From the NCBI GenBank assembly GCA_026400355.1, contig JAPLPE010000016.1, positions 1-64,000 on the forward strand: a stretch of 64,000 bases of DNA. Reading direction: 5' to 3'. Source of the DNA: Rhodobacterales bacterium (GTDB lineage: Bacteria; Pseudomonadota; Alphaproteobacteria; Rhodobacterales; Rhodobacteraceae). The position numbers and the translations under genes are program-made. Position 1 is the stretch's first letter; each line of letters opens with the position of its first letter. Shown one piece after another: positions 11,149-18,688 of the stretch. Under the pieces are notes generated by a model that did not search any database, was not told the DNA's origin, and saw only the letters and a list, made by a program, of their open reading frames with translations.

Positions 11149-11613
11149 TCATTCGTCCACGACCTCGAACAGCGAGGGGACAGCGGGACAGGGGGCGAGC
11201 TGGTTCTGGACAACGTCGGACAGGCGGGTCTGGTGCAAGAAAACATAGACCTGCGCCGAAAGCCCTTCCCACAGGCGGTTCGTCAGCGACTGCGCCTTGG
11301 AACCGGACGCCCCGCCGTGTGCCCCTGCCCCCTTGTGCATGGCGCTGACCGTTTCGTCGACGGCCCCCAGAATGTCGGCCACCCGGATTTCGGACGCTGG
11401 CCGTCCAAGGCGATAGCCGCCACCGGGGCCGCGCACGGAATCAACCAGATCGGCGCGGCGCAGCTTGACGAAAAGCTGTTCGAGATACGGGAGCGAGATA
11501 TCCTGCCGCTTGGAAATCTCACCCAGATTGACGAGCGTCCCGGGCGGCTGAAGGGCCAGATCAGCCAGAGCCACCATCGCATATCGTCCTTTGGTCGACA
11601 GCTTCATGTTCAC
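11149..11613 (-). CDS. iscR: Rrf2-family regulator IscR, without the classical three-cysteine cluster site
   Basis: This 154-residue Rrf2-family winged-helix protein has the N-terminal MKLSTKGRYAMVALADLAL, the recognition region ISLPYLEQLFVKLRRADLV, and RGPGGGYRLGRPASEI in the wing. It leads the suf operon and is expected to tune it to iron/Fe-S status. The loop that holds three cluster cysteines in E. coli IscR (around residues 92-104) here reads MHKGAGAHGGASGSK, with no cysteine; the only cysteine is Cys142 near the C-terminus. An IscR with few cysteines and unusual ligation is known from Rhodobacter sphaeroides, and this protein appears to belong to that class. Confidence 0.92.
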   Translation of the reverse strand: MNMKLSTKGRYAMVALADLALQPPGTLVNLGEISKRQDISLPYLEQLFVKLRRADLVDSVRGPGGGYRLGRPASEIRVADILGAVDETVSAMHKGAGAHGGASGSKAQSLTNRLWEGLSAQVYVFLHQTRLSDVVQNQLAPCPAVPSLFEVVDE

Positions 11614-11722
11614 TCCGGGCAGCGCGGGCGGGGTCGGGCAGGTCGCGCCCGTTCTTCCATTGACGTTGAGGCCCCGGCTGATTAACTCCGTCGAAGCTTC
11701 TCCACCCTATCGGGAGCGGAGA

Positions 11723-11737
11723 TTAGAATTGTTCTAA
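11723..11737. promoter_or_regulatory. Iron-responsive operator candidate (ICE/Irr-like palindrome) in the iscR promoter region
   Basis: TTAGAA-TTG-TTCTAA is a perfect 6+3+6 palindrome located 110 bp upstream of iscR and 59 bp upstream of the divergent hydrolase. It resembles the TTAGAA-N3-TTCTAA iron control element described for Irr-type regulation in alphaproteobacteria. Which protein binds it here (Irr, IscR or another) is not decided by sequence. Confidence 0.6.
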
Positions 11738-11795
11738 GGTCTCCGAGCGTTTTCGTCAAGAAAGCATCTCGGACCCGCAACTGCAAGGGACGCGC

Positions 11796-12449
11796 ATGCC
11801 CGAAGTCATCTTCCCCGGCCCCGAAGGCCGGCTTGAAGGCCGCTACCACCCGCAAAAGGATCGTGACGCCCCCATCGCCATCGTGCTTCACCCGCATCCG
11901 CAGTTCGGCGGCACGATGAACAATCGCGTGGTCTATAATCTGCATTATGCCTTCTACGAACTGGGATTCACCGTCCTGCGGTTCAACTTCCGTGGCGTGG
12001 GGCGCAGCCAAGGAGAATATGATCAGGGGATCGGCGAATTGTCGGACGCGGCATCGGCGCTGGATTACCTGCAGTCAATGAACACGAATTCCAAGCATTG
12101 CTGGGTTGCGGGCTTTTCCTTTGGCGCCTGGATCGGGATGCAGCTTCTCATGCGGCGGCCCGAAATTACGGGCTTCATCTCAGTCTCGCCGCCGGCCAAC
12201 ATGTACGACTTCTCGTTCCTGGCCCCCTGCCCGTCTTCGGGTCTGGTCATCAACGGATCGGCCGACCGTGTGGCCCCGCCGGCCGATACTGTCAGCCTTG
12301 TGAACAAGCTGCACGAGCAGAAGGGTATCAAGATCACCCACGATGTGGTCGAAGGCGCGGGCCACTTCTTTGAAGACCCGCATATGGACCGCATGATCGG
12401 CAGCGTGAAGGATTATGTCCGGCGTCGACTTACCGAGTCTAGCCGCTAG
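11796..12449 (+). CDS. Alpha/beta-hydrolase, dienelactone hydrolase/CocE-like small esterase
   Basis: This 217-residue cytoplasmic protein begins MPEVIFPGPEGRLEGRYHP. It contains HPHPQFGGTMNNRVV (oxyanion-side loop), the nucleophile elbow VAGFSFGAWIGMQ (Ser in GFSFG near residue 109), an acid region SSGLVINGSADRVAPP and the histidine in VVEGAGHFFEDPH. All three members of a catalytic triad are therefore visible. This protein type is widespread and highly conserved in alphaproteobacteria, but its substrate is unknown. It is divergent from iscR, shares that promoter region, and is followed by a small conserved gene 9 bp downstream. Confidence 0.85.
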   Translation: MPEVIFPGPEGRLEGRYHPQKDRDAPIAIVLHPHPQFGGTMNNRVVYNLHYAFYELGFTVLRFNFRGVGRSQGEYDQGIGELSDAASALDYLQSMNTNSKHCWVAGFSFGAWIGMQLLMRRPEITGFISVSPPANMYDFSFLAPCPSSGLVINGSADRVAPPADTVSLVNKLHEQKGIKITHDVVEGAGHFFEDPHMDRMIGSVKDYVRRRLTESSR

Positions 12450-12458
12450 GGGCGCGCG

Positions 12459-12755
12459 ATGAGTACGATTACCGAAGAGATTGCCGACAAGCTGGCGCTC
12501 GCCACCATCGAAGCCGCGGAAATCCTGGGCGACGAAAACCTTGTCGCCGAAGTCTCCAAGGTGATCGGGGCTTCGTCCACCACGACGCAGGAGGCGTTCA
12601 TGACCGCCTACCGCGTCCGTGTCTCTCAGAAGCGAGCCGAGAAGTATCTGGCGGCGCGGCTGGCCAAGGGACCGGCCGATCCGTCGCGCGGCCGCATCGA
12701 ACTGGGTGGTCGGCAGATCCTGAACACCCCCGAGGAAGGGGCGGGAGGACATTGA
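12459..12755 (+). CDS. Small conserved alphaproteobacterial protein (possibly DUF6280)
   Basis: This 98-residue acidic, Ala-rich protein (MSTITEEIADKLALATIEAAEILGD) has no transmembrane segment or known catalytic motif. It is predicted mainly helical in its first 70 residues, with a polar tail. It follows the hydrolase by 9 bp and its stop overlaps the TTG start of the HD-domain gene, so the three genes appear to be an operon. I recognise the type as a conserved protein of unknown function; the DUF number is from memory and uncertain. Confidence 0.7.
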   Translation: MSTITEEIADKLALATIEAAEILGDENLVAEVSKVIGASSTTTQEAFMTAYRVRVSQKRAEKYLAARLAKGPADPSRGRIELGGRQILNTPEEGAGGH

Positions 12756-13351
12756 CCGCTACGGCCCGACTTGATGCCCAGCTTGCCTTCCTGAACGAGG
12801 CGGACCGGCTTAAGCAGGTGCTCCGGGCTACGACAATCTGCGACGGATCCCGGCGCGAGAATTCGGGCGAACACAGTTGGCATCTGGCGCTTTATGCGAT
12901 GGTGCTGGCCGATCAGGCAGCGCCGGGTATGAACATCGACCGGGTGATCAGGATGCTGATTCTGCATGATCTGGTCGAAATCGATTCGGGCGATGTCCCT
13001 ATCCATTCGCAAGGCGGACAAGCACATGGGTCCGCAGAAACGCAAGCCGCAGAAACGCGGGCGGCAGACCGGATCTTTGGCCTTCTGCCGCCAGATATTG
13101 GGGCCGATTTCCGCGCGCTTTGGGAGGAGTTCAACGCGGCGGCGACGCCCGACGCGGTCTTTGCAAAATCACTCGACCGGGTGCAGCCGGTGATGCAGAA
13201 CCTCGCCTCGGGCGGCGGGACTTGGAACGATTACAACGTCACGGCGGCCCAGCTTGAAGAACGGGTGGGCGTCAAGGTGGCGCTCGGGGCCCCTGCCCTT
13301 TGGGCCGGGCTGCGGACGCGGCTTGATGCATGGTTCGGCAGGGCGTCCTGA
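12752..13351 (+). CDS. HD-domain hydrolase (YfbR/HDDC2-like, probable 5'-deoxynucleotidase)
   Basis: This 199-residue protein starts at TTG 12752, overlapping the previous stop. The metal-binding HD motif is complete: the histidine in GEHSWHLALYAM (near residue 33), the HD pair in LILHDLVEIDSGD (near residue 72) and a distal Asp in FAKSLDRVQPVMQ. HD proteins of this subgroup dephosphorylate deoxynucleoside 5'-monophosphates; that activity is inferred, not shown. It is followed directly by a methyltransferase gene. Confidence 0.85.
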   Translation: MTATARLDAQLAFLNEADRLKQVLRATTICDGSRRENSGEHSWHLALYAMVLADQAAPGMNIDRVIRMLILHDLVEIDSGDVPIHSQGGQAHGSAETQAAETRAADRIFGLLPPDIGADFRALWEEFNAAATPDAVFAKSLDRVQPVMQNLASGGGTWNDYNVTAAQLEERVGVKVALGAPALWAGLRTRLDAWFGRAS

Positions 13352-13354
13352 TCC

Positions 13355-14164
13355 ATGGCGGAACCAAGCACCCTGACCATTACCGCGACCAAGGGGTTGG
13401 AGCGCATTCTGGCCGGTGAGCCGAGCATGGACCGGCTGAACATGGCGCTGCGTCATCTGGCGAAATGGCGGTCGCAGGTCATTGCGCAGACTCTGTCAGG
13501 CCGCGACGGGCCGGTGATCACACACGGGCCGTTCAAGGGCATGAACTATGACGTCTCGGCCTCGGAAGGGGCCTATGTGGCGCGGCGGCTGGGCTGTTAC
13601 GAGGCGTCGCTGGTGCCGGTGATCGAGACGATCATCGCGAGGAACTATCCGCTGATCGTCGATGTGGGCTGTGCCGAGGGATATTATGCCGTGGGACTGG
13701 CCCTGCGGATGCCGGACGCGCGCGTGCTGGCCCGGGACATGGATGACGGGGCGCAGACGCTGTGCGCGAAACTGGCGGCAAAGAACGGCGTCACGGACCG
13801 GGTGCAGGTGGGCGGGCTGTTCGACCATGCCGATTTTGCGGTGACTGCGGCTCAGCCGACGGTCGTGATCTGCGATATCGAAGGGGCCGAAGACGGGCTT
13901 CTCGACCCGGCCAAGGCGCTGGGGCTGCTGGACGCGGATATCCTTGTCGAGGTCCATGAAGGCATGGTGCCGGGCCTGACCGCGCGGCTGGCGGCCCGGT
14001 TTGCCGGAACGCATCGCGTCACGCAGATCGGCCGTACTGTAGACCCGACGGCCCTGCCCGGCTGGATGGAAAACCAGTCTGATCTGGACCGTCTACTGGC
14101 ACTTTGGGAATGGCGGGCGGCACCGACTCCTTGGCTCTGGATCGACCGTTACCCGCAAGGGTGA
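13355..14164 (+). CDS. SAM-dependent methyltransferase-like protein
   Basis: This 269-residue protein has a Rossmann-type SAM-binding motif I, LIVDVGCAEGYYAVGLA (near residues 98-114), then the acidic end of strand 2 (ARVLARDMDD) and motif IV-like VVICDIEGAEDGLLD. The N-terminal 90 residues contain GPFKGMNYDVSASEGAY. This layout resembles FkbM-like or uncharacterised class I methyltransferases. It lies 3 bp after the HD-domain gene and is probably the last gene of that operon. The substrate is unknown. Confidence 0.75.
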   Translation: MAEPSTLTITATKGLERILAGEPSMDRLNMALRHLAKWRSQVIAQTLSGRDGPVITHGPFKGMNYDVSASEGAYVARRLGCYEASLVPVIETIIARNYPLIVDVGCAEGYYAVGLALRMPDARVLARDMDDGAQTLCAKLAAKNGVTDRVQVGGLFDHADFAVTAAQPTVVICDIEGAEDGLLDPAKALGLLDADILVEVHEGMVPGLTARLAARFAGTHRVTQIGRTVDPTALPGWMENQSDLDRLLALWEWRAAPTPWLWIDRYPQG

Positions 14165-14172
14165 AATTTTCC

Positions 14173-14188
14173 GTATACAAAGGTATAC
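14173..14188. promoter_or_regulatory. Paired GTATAC operator candidate upstream of icd
   Basis: GTATAC-AAAG-GTATAC places two copies of a palindromic hexamer one helical turn apart, 74 bp before icd. GntR-family (FadR-type) regulators often use sites with a TATAC core. The identification is speculative. Confidence 0.3.
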
Positions 14189-14261
14189 AGGACTTCCCCG
14201 GTGACGTGTTTTGCGCTATGCCGCGCATCATTCCCACGAATCCCAGGACAAGAGGCCCTGC

Positions 14262-15476
14262 ATGACCAAGATCAAGGTAGCCAACCCCGTTGTGGAACTC
14301 GACGGCGACGAGATGACCCGCATCATCTGGGATTTTATCAAGAAGAAGTTGATCCTTCCTTACCTCGACGTTGACCTGAAGTACTACGACCTGGGGATCG
14401 AGGAACGCGACCGCACGAACGACCAGATCACCATCGACGCGGCCGAGGCGATCAAGGAATTCGGTGTTGGCGTGAAATGCGCGACGATCACCCCCGATGA
14501 ACAGCGGGTCGAGGAATTCAATCTCAAGCAGATGTGGAAATCGCCCAACGGGACGATCCGCAACATTCTGGGCGGCGTGATCTTTCGCCAGCCAATCATC
14601 TGCAAGAACGTGCCCCGCCTTGTGCCCGGCTGGACCAAGCCCATCGTGGTGGGCCGCCATGCCTTTGGCGACCAGTACCGCGCGACCGATTTCCGCTTTC
14701 CGGGCAAGGGCAAGCTCACCATGAAGTTCGTGGGCGAGGATGGCACGACGATCGAGCGCGACGTCTATTCCGCGCCTTCCGCTGGCGTGTTCATGGGAAT
14801 GTACAATCTGGATGATTCGATCACCGATTTCGCCCGCGCCTCGCTCAACTACGGGCTCAACCTAAAATGGCCGGTGTATCTCTCGACCAAGAACACTATC
14901 CTCAAGGCCTATGACGGAAGGTTCAAGGACATCTTTCAGCAGGTCTATGAGGAAGAGTTCGAGGAAGCGTTCAAGAAGGCCGGGATCACCTATGAACACC
15001 GACTGATCGACGACATGGTCGCCTCCGCGCTGAAATGGTCGGGCGGCTATGTCTGGGCCTGCAAGAACTATGACGGCGACGTGCAGTCCGACACCGTGGC
15101 GCAGGGCTTTGGCAGCCTTGGTCTGATGACCTCGGTCCTGATGACACCCGATGGAAAGGTGGTCGAGGCCGAGGCTGCGCATGGCACCGTGACGCGCCAC
15201 TACCGCCAGCACCAGAAAGGCCAGCAGACCTCGACCAACTCGGTGGCGTCGATCTATGCCTGGACGGGCGGTCTCAAGCACCGCGCCAAGCTTGACAACA
15301 ATGCGCAGTTGATGCGCTTTGCCGAGACGCTGGAGAAGGTCACAGTCGATGCGGTCGAAGACGGCTGGATGACCAAGGATCTGGCTCTGCTCGTCGGGCC
15401 CGATCAGAAGTGGCTGACGACCATCGGCTATCTGGAAAAGGTGGACGAATACCTCAACACGGCCCTGATGGGCTAA
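14262..15476 (+). CDS. icd: NADP-dependent isocitrate dehydrogenase
   Basis: This 404-residue enzyme of the eukaryote-like homodimeric NADP-IDH type catalyses oxidative decarboxylation of isocitrate to 2-oxoglutarate in the TCA cycle. The start [20 protein letters not shown] is the family N-terminus, although the frame is open 17 codons further upstream. Substrate-binding residues appear in [13 protein letters not shown] and [17 protein letters not shown], metal ligands in [19 protein letters not shown] and [11 protein letters not shown], and the NADP site in [17 protein letters not shown]. The family length is normal. A G+C-rich hairpin follows. Confidence 0.97.
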   Translation: MTKIKVANPVVELDGDEMTRIIWDFIKKKLILPYLDVDLKYYDLGIEERDRTNDQITIDAAEAIKEFGVGVKCATITPDEQRVEEFNLKQMWKSPNGTIRNILGGVIFRQPIICKNVPRLVPGWTKPIVVGRHAFGDQYRATDFRFPGKGKLTMKFVGEDGTTIERDVYSAPSAGVFMGMYNLDDSITDFARASLNYGLNLKWPVYLSTKNTILKAYDGRFKDIFQQVYEEEFEEAFKKAGITYEHRLIDDMVASALKWSGGYVWACKNYDGDVQSDTVAQGFGSLGLMTSVLMTPDGKVVEAEAAHGTVTRHYRQHQKGQQTSTNSVASIYAWTGGLKHRAKLDNNAQLMRFAETLEKVTVDAVEDGWMTKDLALLVGPDQKWLTTIGYLEKVDEYLNTALMG

Positions 15477-15523
15477 GGCCCTTTCGTCCCCTGTTGTTCC
15501 GGTTCCAGTTACCCTGCGGGGGT

Positions 15524-15544
15524 CCGGGGGCGCAAAGCCCCCGG
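15524..15544 (+). terminator. Hairpin downstream of icd
   Basis: CCGGGGGC and GCCCCCGG pair perfectly around a GCAAA loop, 47 bp after the icd stop. No T-run follows, so it may act by RNA stabilisation or with Rho rather than as a classical intrinsic terminator. Confidence 0.5.
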
Positions 15545-15573
15545 TCCGCCTTGTAAGCGCGGGGTCTCCGGTC

Positions 15574-16172
15574 ATGTCACAGCCCCAGCACACGCTGATC
15601 GAGGACGCGCAGGGCATTGCCTTTGGCGCAACGATGGCGGCCTTTGGCATCGTGATCCTGACCTGTCTGGGCCTTGTCACAGGGCAGACGGCCGGGCTGG
15701 CGGTGCTGTGGTCCTACATGACAGGGTTTGGGTTCGGGCCGATCTTCTTCCTGCTGAACGTGCCGTTCCAGATTCTGGGATACAGGCGGCGTGGTCTGGC
15801 ATTCACGGTCAAGACCTTCATTTCCGTGGCCCTTTTGTCCGTCATGTCTATCCTGATGCCGGGCTGAGTCAGTTTTGAAAACCTCAACCCATGGTACGGG
15901 GCGGTGCTGTTCGGCTTTGTCTCTGGTGCGGCGCTGCTCGCGATCTTCCGGCATGGGGCGAGTCTAGGGGGATCGGGATTCTGGCTCTGATCCTGCAGGA
16001 CAAGCCCGGGTTCCGGGCCGGTCGGACGCAACTGATCTTTGACCTCTGCCTGTTTGCGGCAGCACTCTTCGTGCTGGACCTGCGGACGGTCGCCATCAGT
16101 TTCCTTGGCGCAATCGTCGTCCGTCTGGTGATTTCGATCAACCACCGGCGTGACTGGTACATTGCAACATAG
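15574..16172 (+). pseudogene. yitT-family membrane protein gene broken by a stop and a frameshift
   Basis: Translated in pieces, the region encodes a YitT (DUF161) type inner-membrane protein of about 200 residues: hydrophobic helices GATMAAFGIVILTCLGLVTG and VKTFISVALLSVMSILMPG, then, after an in-frame TGA at 15865-15867, VSFENLNPWYGAVLFGFVSG in the same frame. Near 15965-15972 the frame must shift by one base (a base is missing in a G-run) to continue as ILALILQDKPGFRAGRTQ and end IINHRRDWYIAT-like at 16172. TGA stands where a TGG (Trp) codon would be natural. Two independent lesions make this a pseudogene unless the assembly is wrong. Confidence 0.8.
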
Positions 16173-16259
16173 CGGCCGTCACACAGCCGTGGCCCTTTCC
16201 CCCTAGCTTTCGCTGCAATTGCACGGTATGGCCCGCGCAATCCCGGACAAGAGAGCATC

Positions 16260-18080
16260 ATGGACATTCGCAATATCGCGATCATCGCACACGTTGACCA
16301 CGGCAAAACCACGCTGGTGGACGAACTTCTGAAACAGTCGGGCACCTACCGCGAAAATCAGGCCACGACCGAACGTGCGATGGATTCCAATGACATCGAA
16401 CGGGAACGCGGGATCACAATCCTTGCCAAGTGCACGAGCGTCGAACATGGCGGCGTGCGGATCAATATCGTCGACACCCCCGGCCACGCCGACTTTGGTG
16501 GCGAGGTCGAGCGGATCCTGTCGATGGTGGACGGGGTTGTGCTGCTGGTTGATGCGGCCGAAGGACCGATGCCGCAGACCAAGTTCGTGACCTCCAAGGC
16601 GCTGGCGCTGGGCCTGCGCCCTATCGTGGTGCTGAACAAGGTGGACCGCCCCGATGGCGACCCCGACAAGGCGCTGGACGACTGCTTTGACCTGTTCGCC
16701 AACCTTGGTGCGACGGATGAACAGCTTGATTTCCCGCATCTTTATGCGTCTGGCCGGAACGGGTGGTGTGACCCCACGCTGGACGGGCCGCGCAAGGATC
16801 TGAATGCGCTTTTTGACCTGATCATCGCCCATGTCCCGCCGCCGCGGCAGCGCGAGGCGCTGCATCAACCGTTCCGCATGCTGGCCACCACCCTGTCTGC
16901 AGACCCGTTCATCGGGCGCATTCTGACCGGCCGGGTTGAGAGCGGAAAACTCAAGGCGGGGGATACGGTCAAGGCGCTTTCGCGCAATGGCGAGAAGCTG
17001 GAACAGTTCCGCGTGAGCAAGGTGCTGGCCTTCCGCGGTCTGTCGCAGCAGGCCATCGAGGTGGCCGAAGCGGGCGACATCGTAACCATTGCCGGCATGA
17101 CAAAGGCGACCGTGGCCGATACCCTGTGCGATCTGTCGATGGATATTCCCCTGCCTGCGCAGCCGATTGATCCGCCCACCATCACCGTGACCTTTGGCAT
17201 CAATGACTCTCCGCTGGCGGGCCGGGATGGCAAGAAGGTGCAAAGCCGCGTCATCCGCGAACGCCTGATGAAAGAGGCGGAATTGAACGTCGCGATCAAG
17301 GTCGCAGACACGCCGGGCGGCGATGCCTTTGAGGTGTCGGGCCGGGGCGAATTGCAGATGGGCGTCCTGATCGAGAACATGCGCCGGGAAGGGTTCGAAT
17401 TGTCGATCTCTCGCCCCCGGGTGATTTTCCGCGAAGAGGACGGGGTCAGGCTGGAGCCTATCGAGGAAGTCACGATCGACGTGGATGACGAGTATACCGG
17501 CGCTGTGGTCGAAAAGCTGACCGGGCCGCGCAAGGGTGATCTGGTCGAGATGAAGCCCGCCGGGGCCGGCAAGACGCGGATCATCGCGCATGTGCCGTCG
17601 CGTGGGCTGATCGGGTATCAGGGTGAATTCCTTACCGATACAAGGGGTTCGGGCGTTCTGAACCGGATTTTCCATACCTGGGCACCGCACAAGGGGCCGA
17701 TTCAGGGGCGGCGTCAGGGTGTGCTGATCTCGATGGAAGCGGGGACGGCGGTGGCCTATGCGCTGTGGAACCTGGAAGAGCGCGGCAAGATGTTCGTCGT
17801 GCCGCAGGACCCCGTCTATGAGGGGATGATCATCGGCGAGCACAGCCGGGACAATGACCTTGAGGTCAATCCGCTGAAGGGCAAGAAGCTGACCAACGTG
17901 CGGGCCTCGGGCACGGACGAAGCCGTGCGGCTGACGCCGCCGGTGCTGATGAGCCTTGAGCAGGCGATTGCCTATATCGACGACGATGAACTGGTCGAGG
18001 TCACGCCGAGCGCGTTCCGGCTGCGCAAGCGGTTCCTTGACGCGAACGAACGCAAGCGCCAGTCGCGCGCGGCGTCCTGA
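16260..18080 (+). CDS. typA: Ribosome-associated GTPase TypA/BipA
   Basis: This 606-residue translational GTPase has G1 [10 protein letters not shown] near residue 11, G2/G3 in [11 protein letters not shown] and [14 protein letters not shown], and G4 [11 protein letters not shown]-like domains II, III and V follow, and the TypA-specific C-terminal domain includes [18 protein letters not shown] and [16 protein letters not shown]. TypA binds 70S ribosomes and assists stress- and cold-related ribosome function. The gene stands alone, with a 314-bp downstream gap that carries tandem repeats. Confidence 0.97.
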   Translation: MDIRNIAIIAHVDHGKTTLVDELLKQSGTYRENQATTERAMDSNDIERERGITILAKCTSVEHGGVRINIVDTPGHADFGGEVERILSMVDGVVLLVDAAEGPMPQTKFVTSKALALGLRPIVVLNKVDRPDGDPDKALDDCFDLFANLGATDEQLDFPHLYASGRNGWCDPTLDGPRKDLNALFDLIIAHVPPPRQREALHQPFRMLATTLSADPFIGRILTGRVESGKLKAGDTVKALSRNGEKLEQFRVSKVLAFRGLSQQAIEVAEAGDIVTIAGMTKATVADTLCDLSMDIPLPAQPIDPPTITVTFGINDSPLAGRDGKKVQSRVIRERLMKEAELNVAIKVADTPGGDAFEVSGRGELQMGVLIENMRREGFELSISRPRVIFREEDGVRLEPIEEVTIDVDDEYTGAVVEKLTGPRKGDLVEMKPAGAGKTRIIAHVPSRGLIGYQGEFLTDTRGSGVLNRIFHTWAPHKGPIQGRRQGVLISMEAGTAVAYALWNLEERGKMFVVPQDPVYEGMIIGEHSRDNDLEVNPLKGKKLTNVRASGTDEAVRLTPPVLMSLEQAIAYIDDDELVEVTPSAFRLRKRFLDANERKRQSRAAS

Positions 18081-18179
18081 TCCGGGCTGCAACCCGTTAA
18101 CCATTTGTTGACGGGTGGCGGTTCTGCGGGGGGTGACCTTGGATTTGGGGTCCAAGCACCTGATTTGATAACATAATAC

Positions 18180-18234
18180 GCGTCAGTATGCCGTCGGTAA
18201 TGCGTCGGTATCGCGTCGGTATTGCGTCGGTATT
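18180..18234. repeat. Five tandem 11-bp units (consensus GCGTCGGTATT)
   Basis: Units at 18180, 18191, 18202, 18213 and 18224 read GCGTCAGTATG, CCGTCGGTAAT, GCGTCGGTATC, GCGTCGGTATT and GCGTCGGTATT. The 11-bp period is close to one helical turn, so each unit would present the same face to a protein. The array lies 100 bp after typA in an otherwise gene-free stretch. Confidence 0.85.
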
Positions 18235-18329
18235 CTTTCGACGATGGCGTAACACGCGGTTAACTTGCACAGGCGATTAAAGTCGCAGGAGCGGGTTGAG
18301 GTACGGTTAACTCGGCGTGCGGAGGTGCC

Positions 18330-18378
18330 GGGTTTGACCCACCCTACTTGAACCGTCATCCTTGGGGTGGGTGAACCC
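18330..18378. terminator. Imperfect inverted repeat between convergent typA and DUF1330 genes
   Basis: GGGTTTGACCCACCC (18330-18344) pairs with GGGTGGGTGAACCC (18365-18378) with one mismatch and one bulge. It sits between two convergent genes and may terminate transcription from both sides. No strong T-run is present. The rest of 18081-18394 holds only the tandem array described separately. Confidence 0.4.
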
Positions 18379-18394
18379 CAGCCCTGCCAAGGTC

Positions 18395-18688
18395 TCAGGC
18401 GGGAGCCACTTCCTCGACGATCACAAGGCTGCGGTCGGCGGACGGCAAGCCGTAGCGGAGCGCCTCCTGATAGGCGGGGGAGTTGTAGCAGTCGTGGGCC
18501 GCCTGCAGGCTGGGGAAGCGGGCCACGACGTTGCGGGGGAAATCCGCGCCTTCGAGTTGTTCATAGGCGCCGCCGCGCGCCAGGAACACGCCGCCATAGG
18601 CGGCCAGCGCGGGGCCTGCGCGTTTGGCATATTCGCCGTATCCTTCGGGGTCGGTGATGCGGACATGGGCGATCCAGAGGGCGGTCAT
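18395..18688 (-). CDS. DUF1330 domain protein
   Basis: This 97-residue dimeric ferredoxin-like-fold protein has the typical [21 protein letters not shown] opening, [13 protein letters not shown] in the middle and [19 protein letters not shown] toward the end. DUF1330 members are small and of unknown function, often considered stress- or metabolism-related by association only. Its ATG overlaps the alaS stop (ATGA), so it is translated from the alaS message. Confidence 0.88.
   Translation of the reverse strand: MTALWIAHVRITDPEGYGEYAKRAGPALAAYGGVFLARGGAYEQLEGADFPRNVVARFPSLQAAHDCYNSPAYQEALRYGLPSADRSLVIVEEVAPA

Noticed and set aside
16203-18155. 650-codon minus-strand open frame opposite typA
   Set aside because: Its translation is His/Arg/Gln-rich without any family motif, whereas typA on the other strand is unambiguous.
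18180-18234. CRISPR or plasmid origin iterons
   Set aside because: Eleven-base units without spacers rule out CRISPR; no replication initiator gene or AT-rich unwinding region is adjacent.
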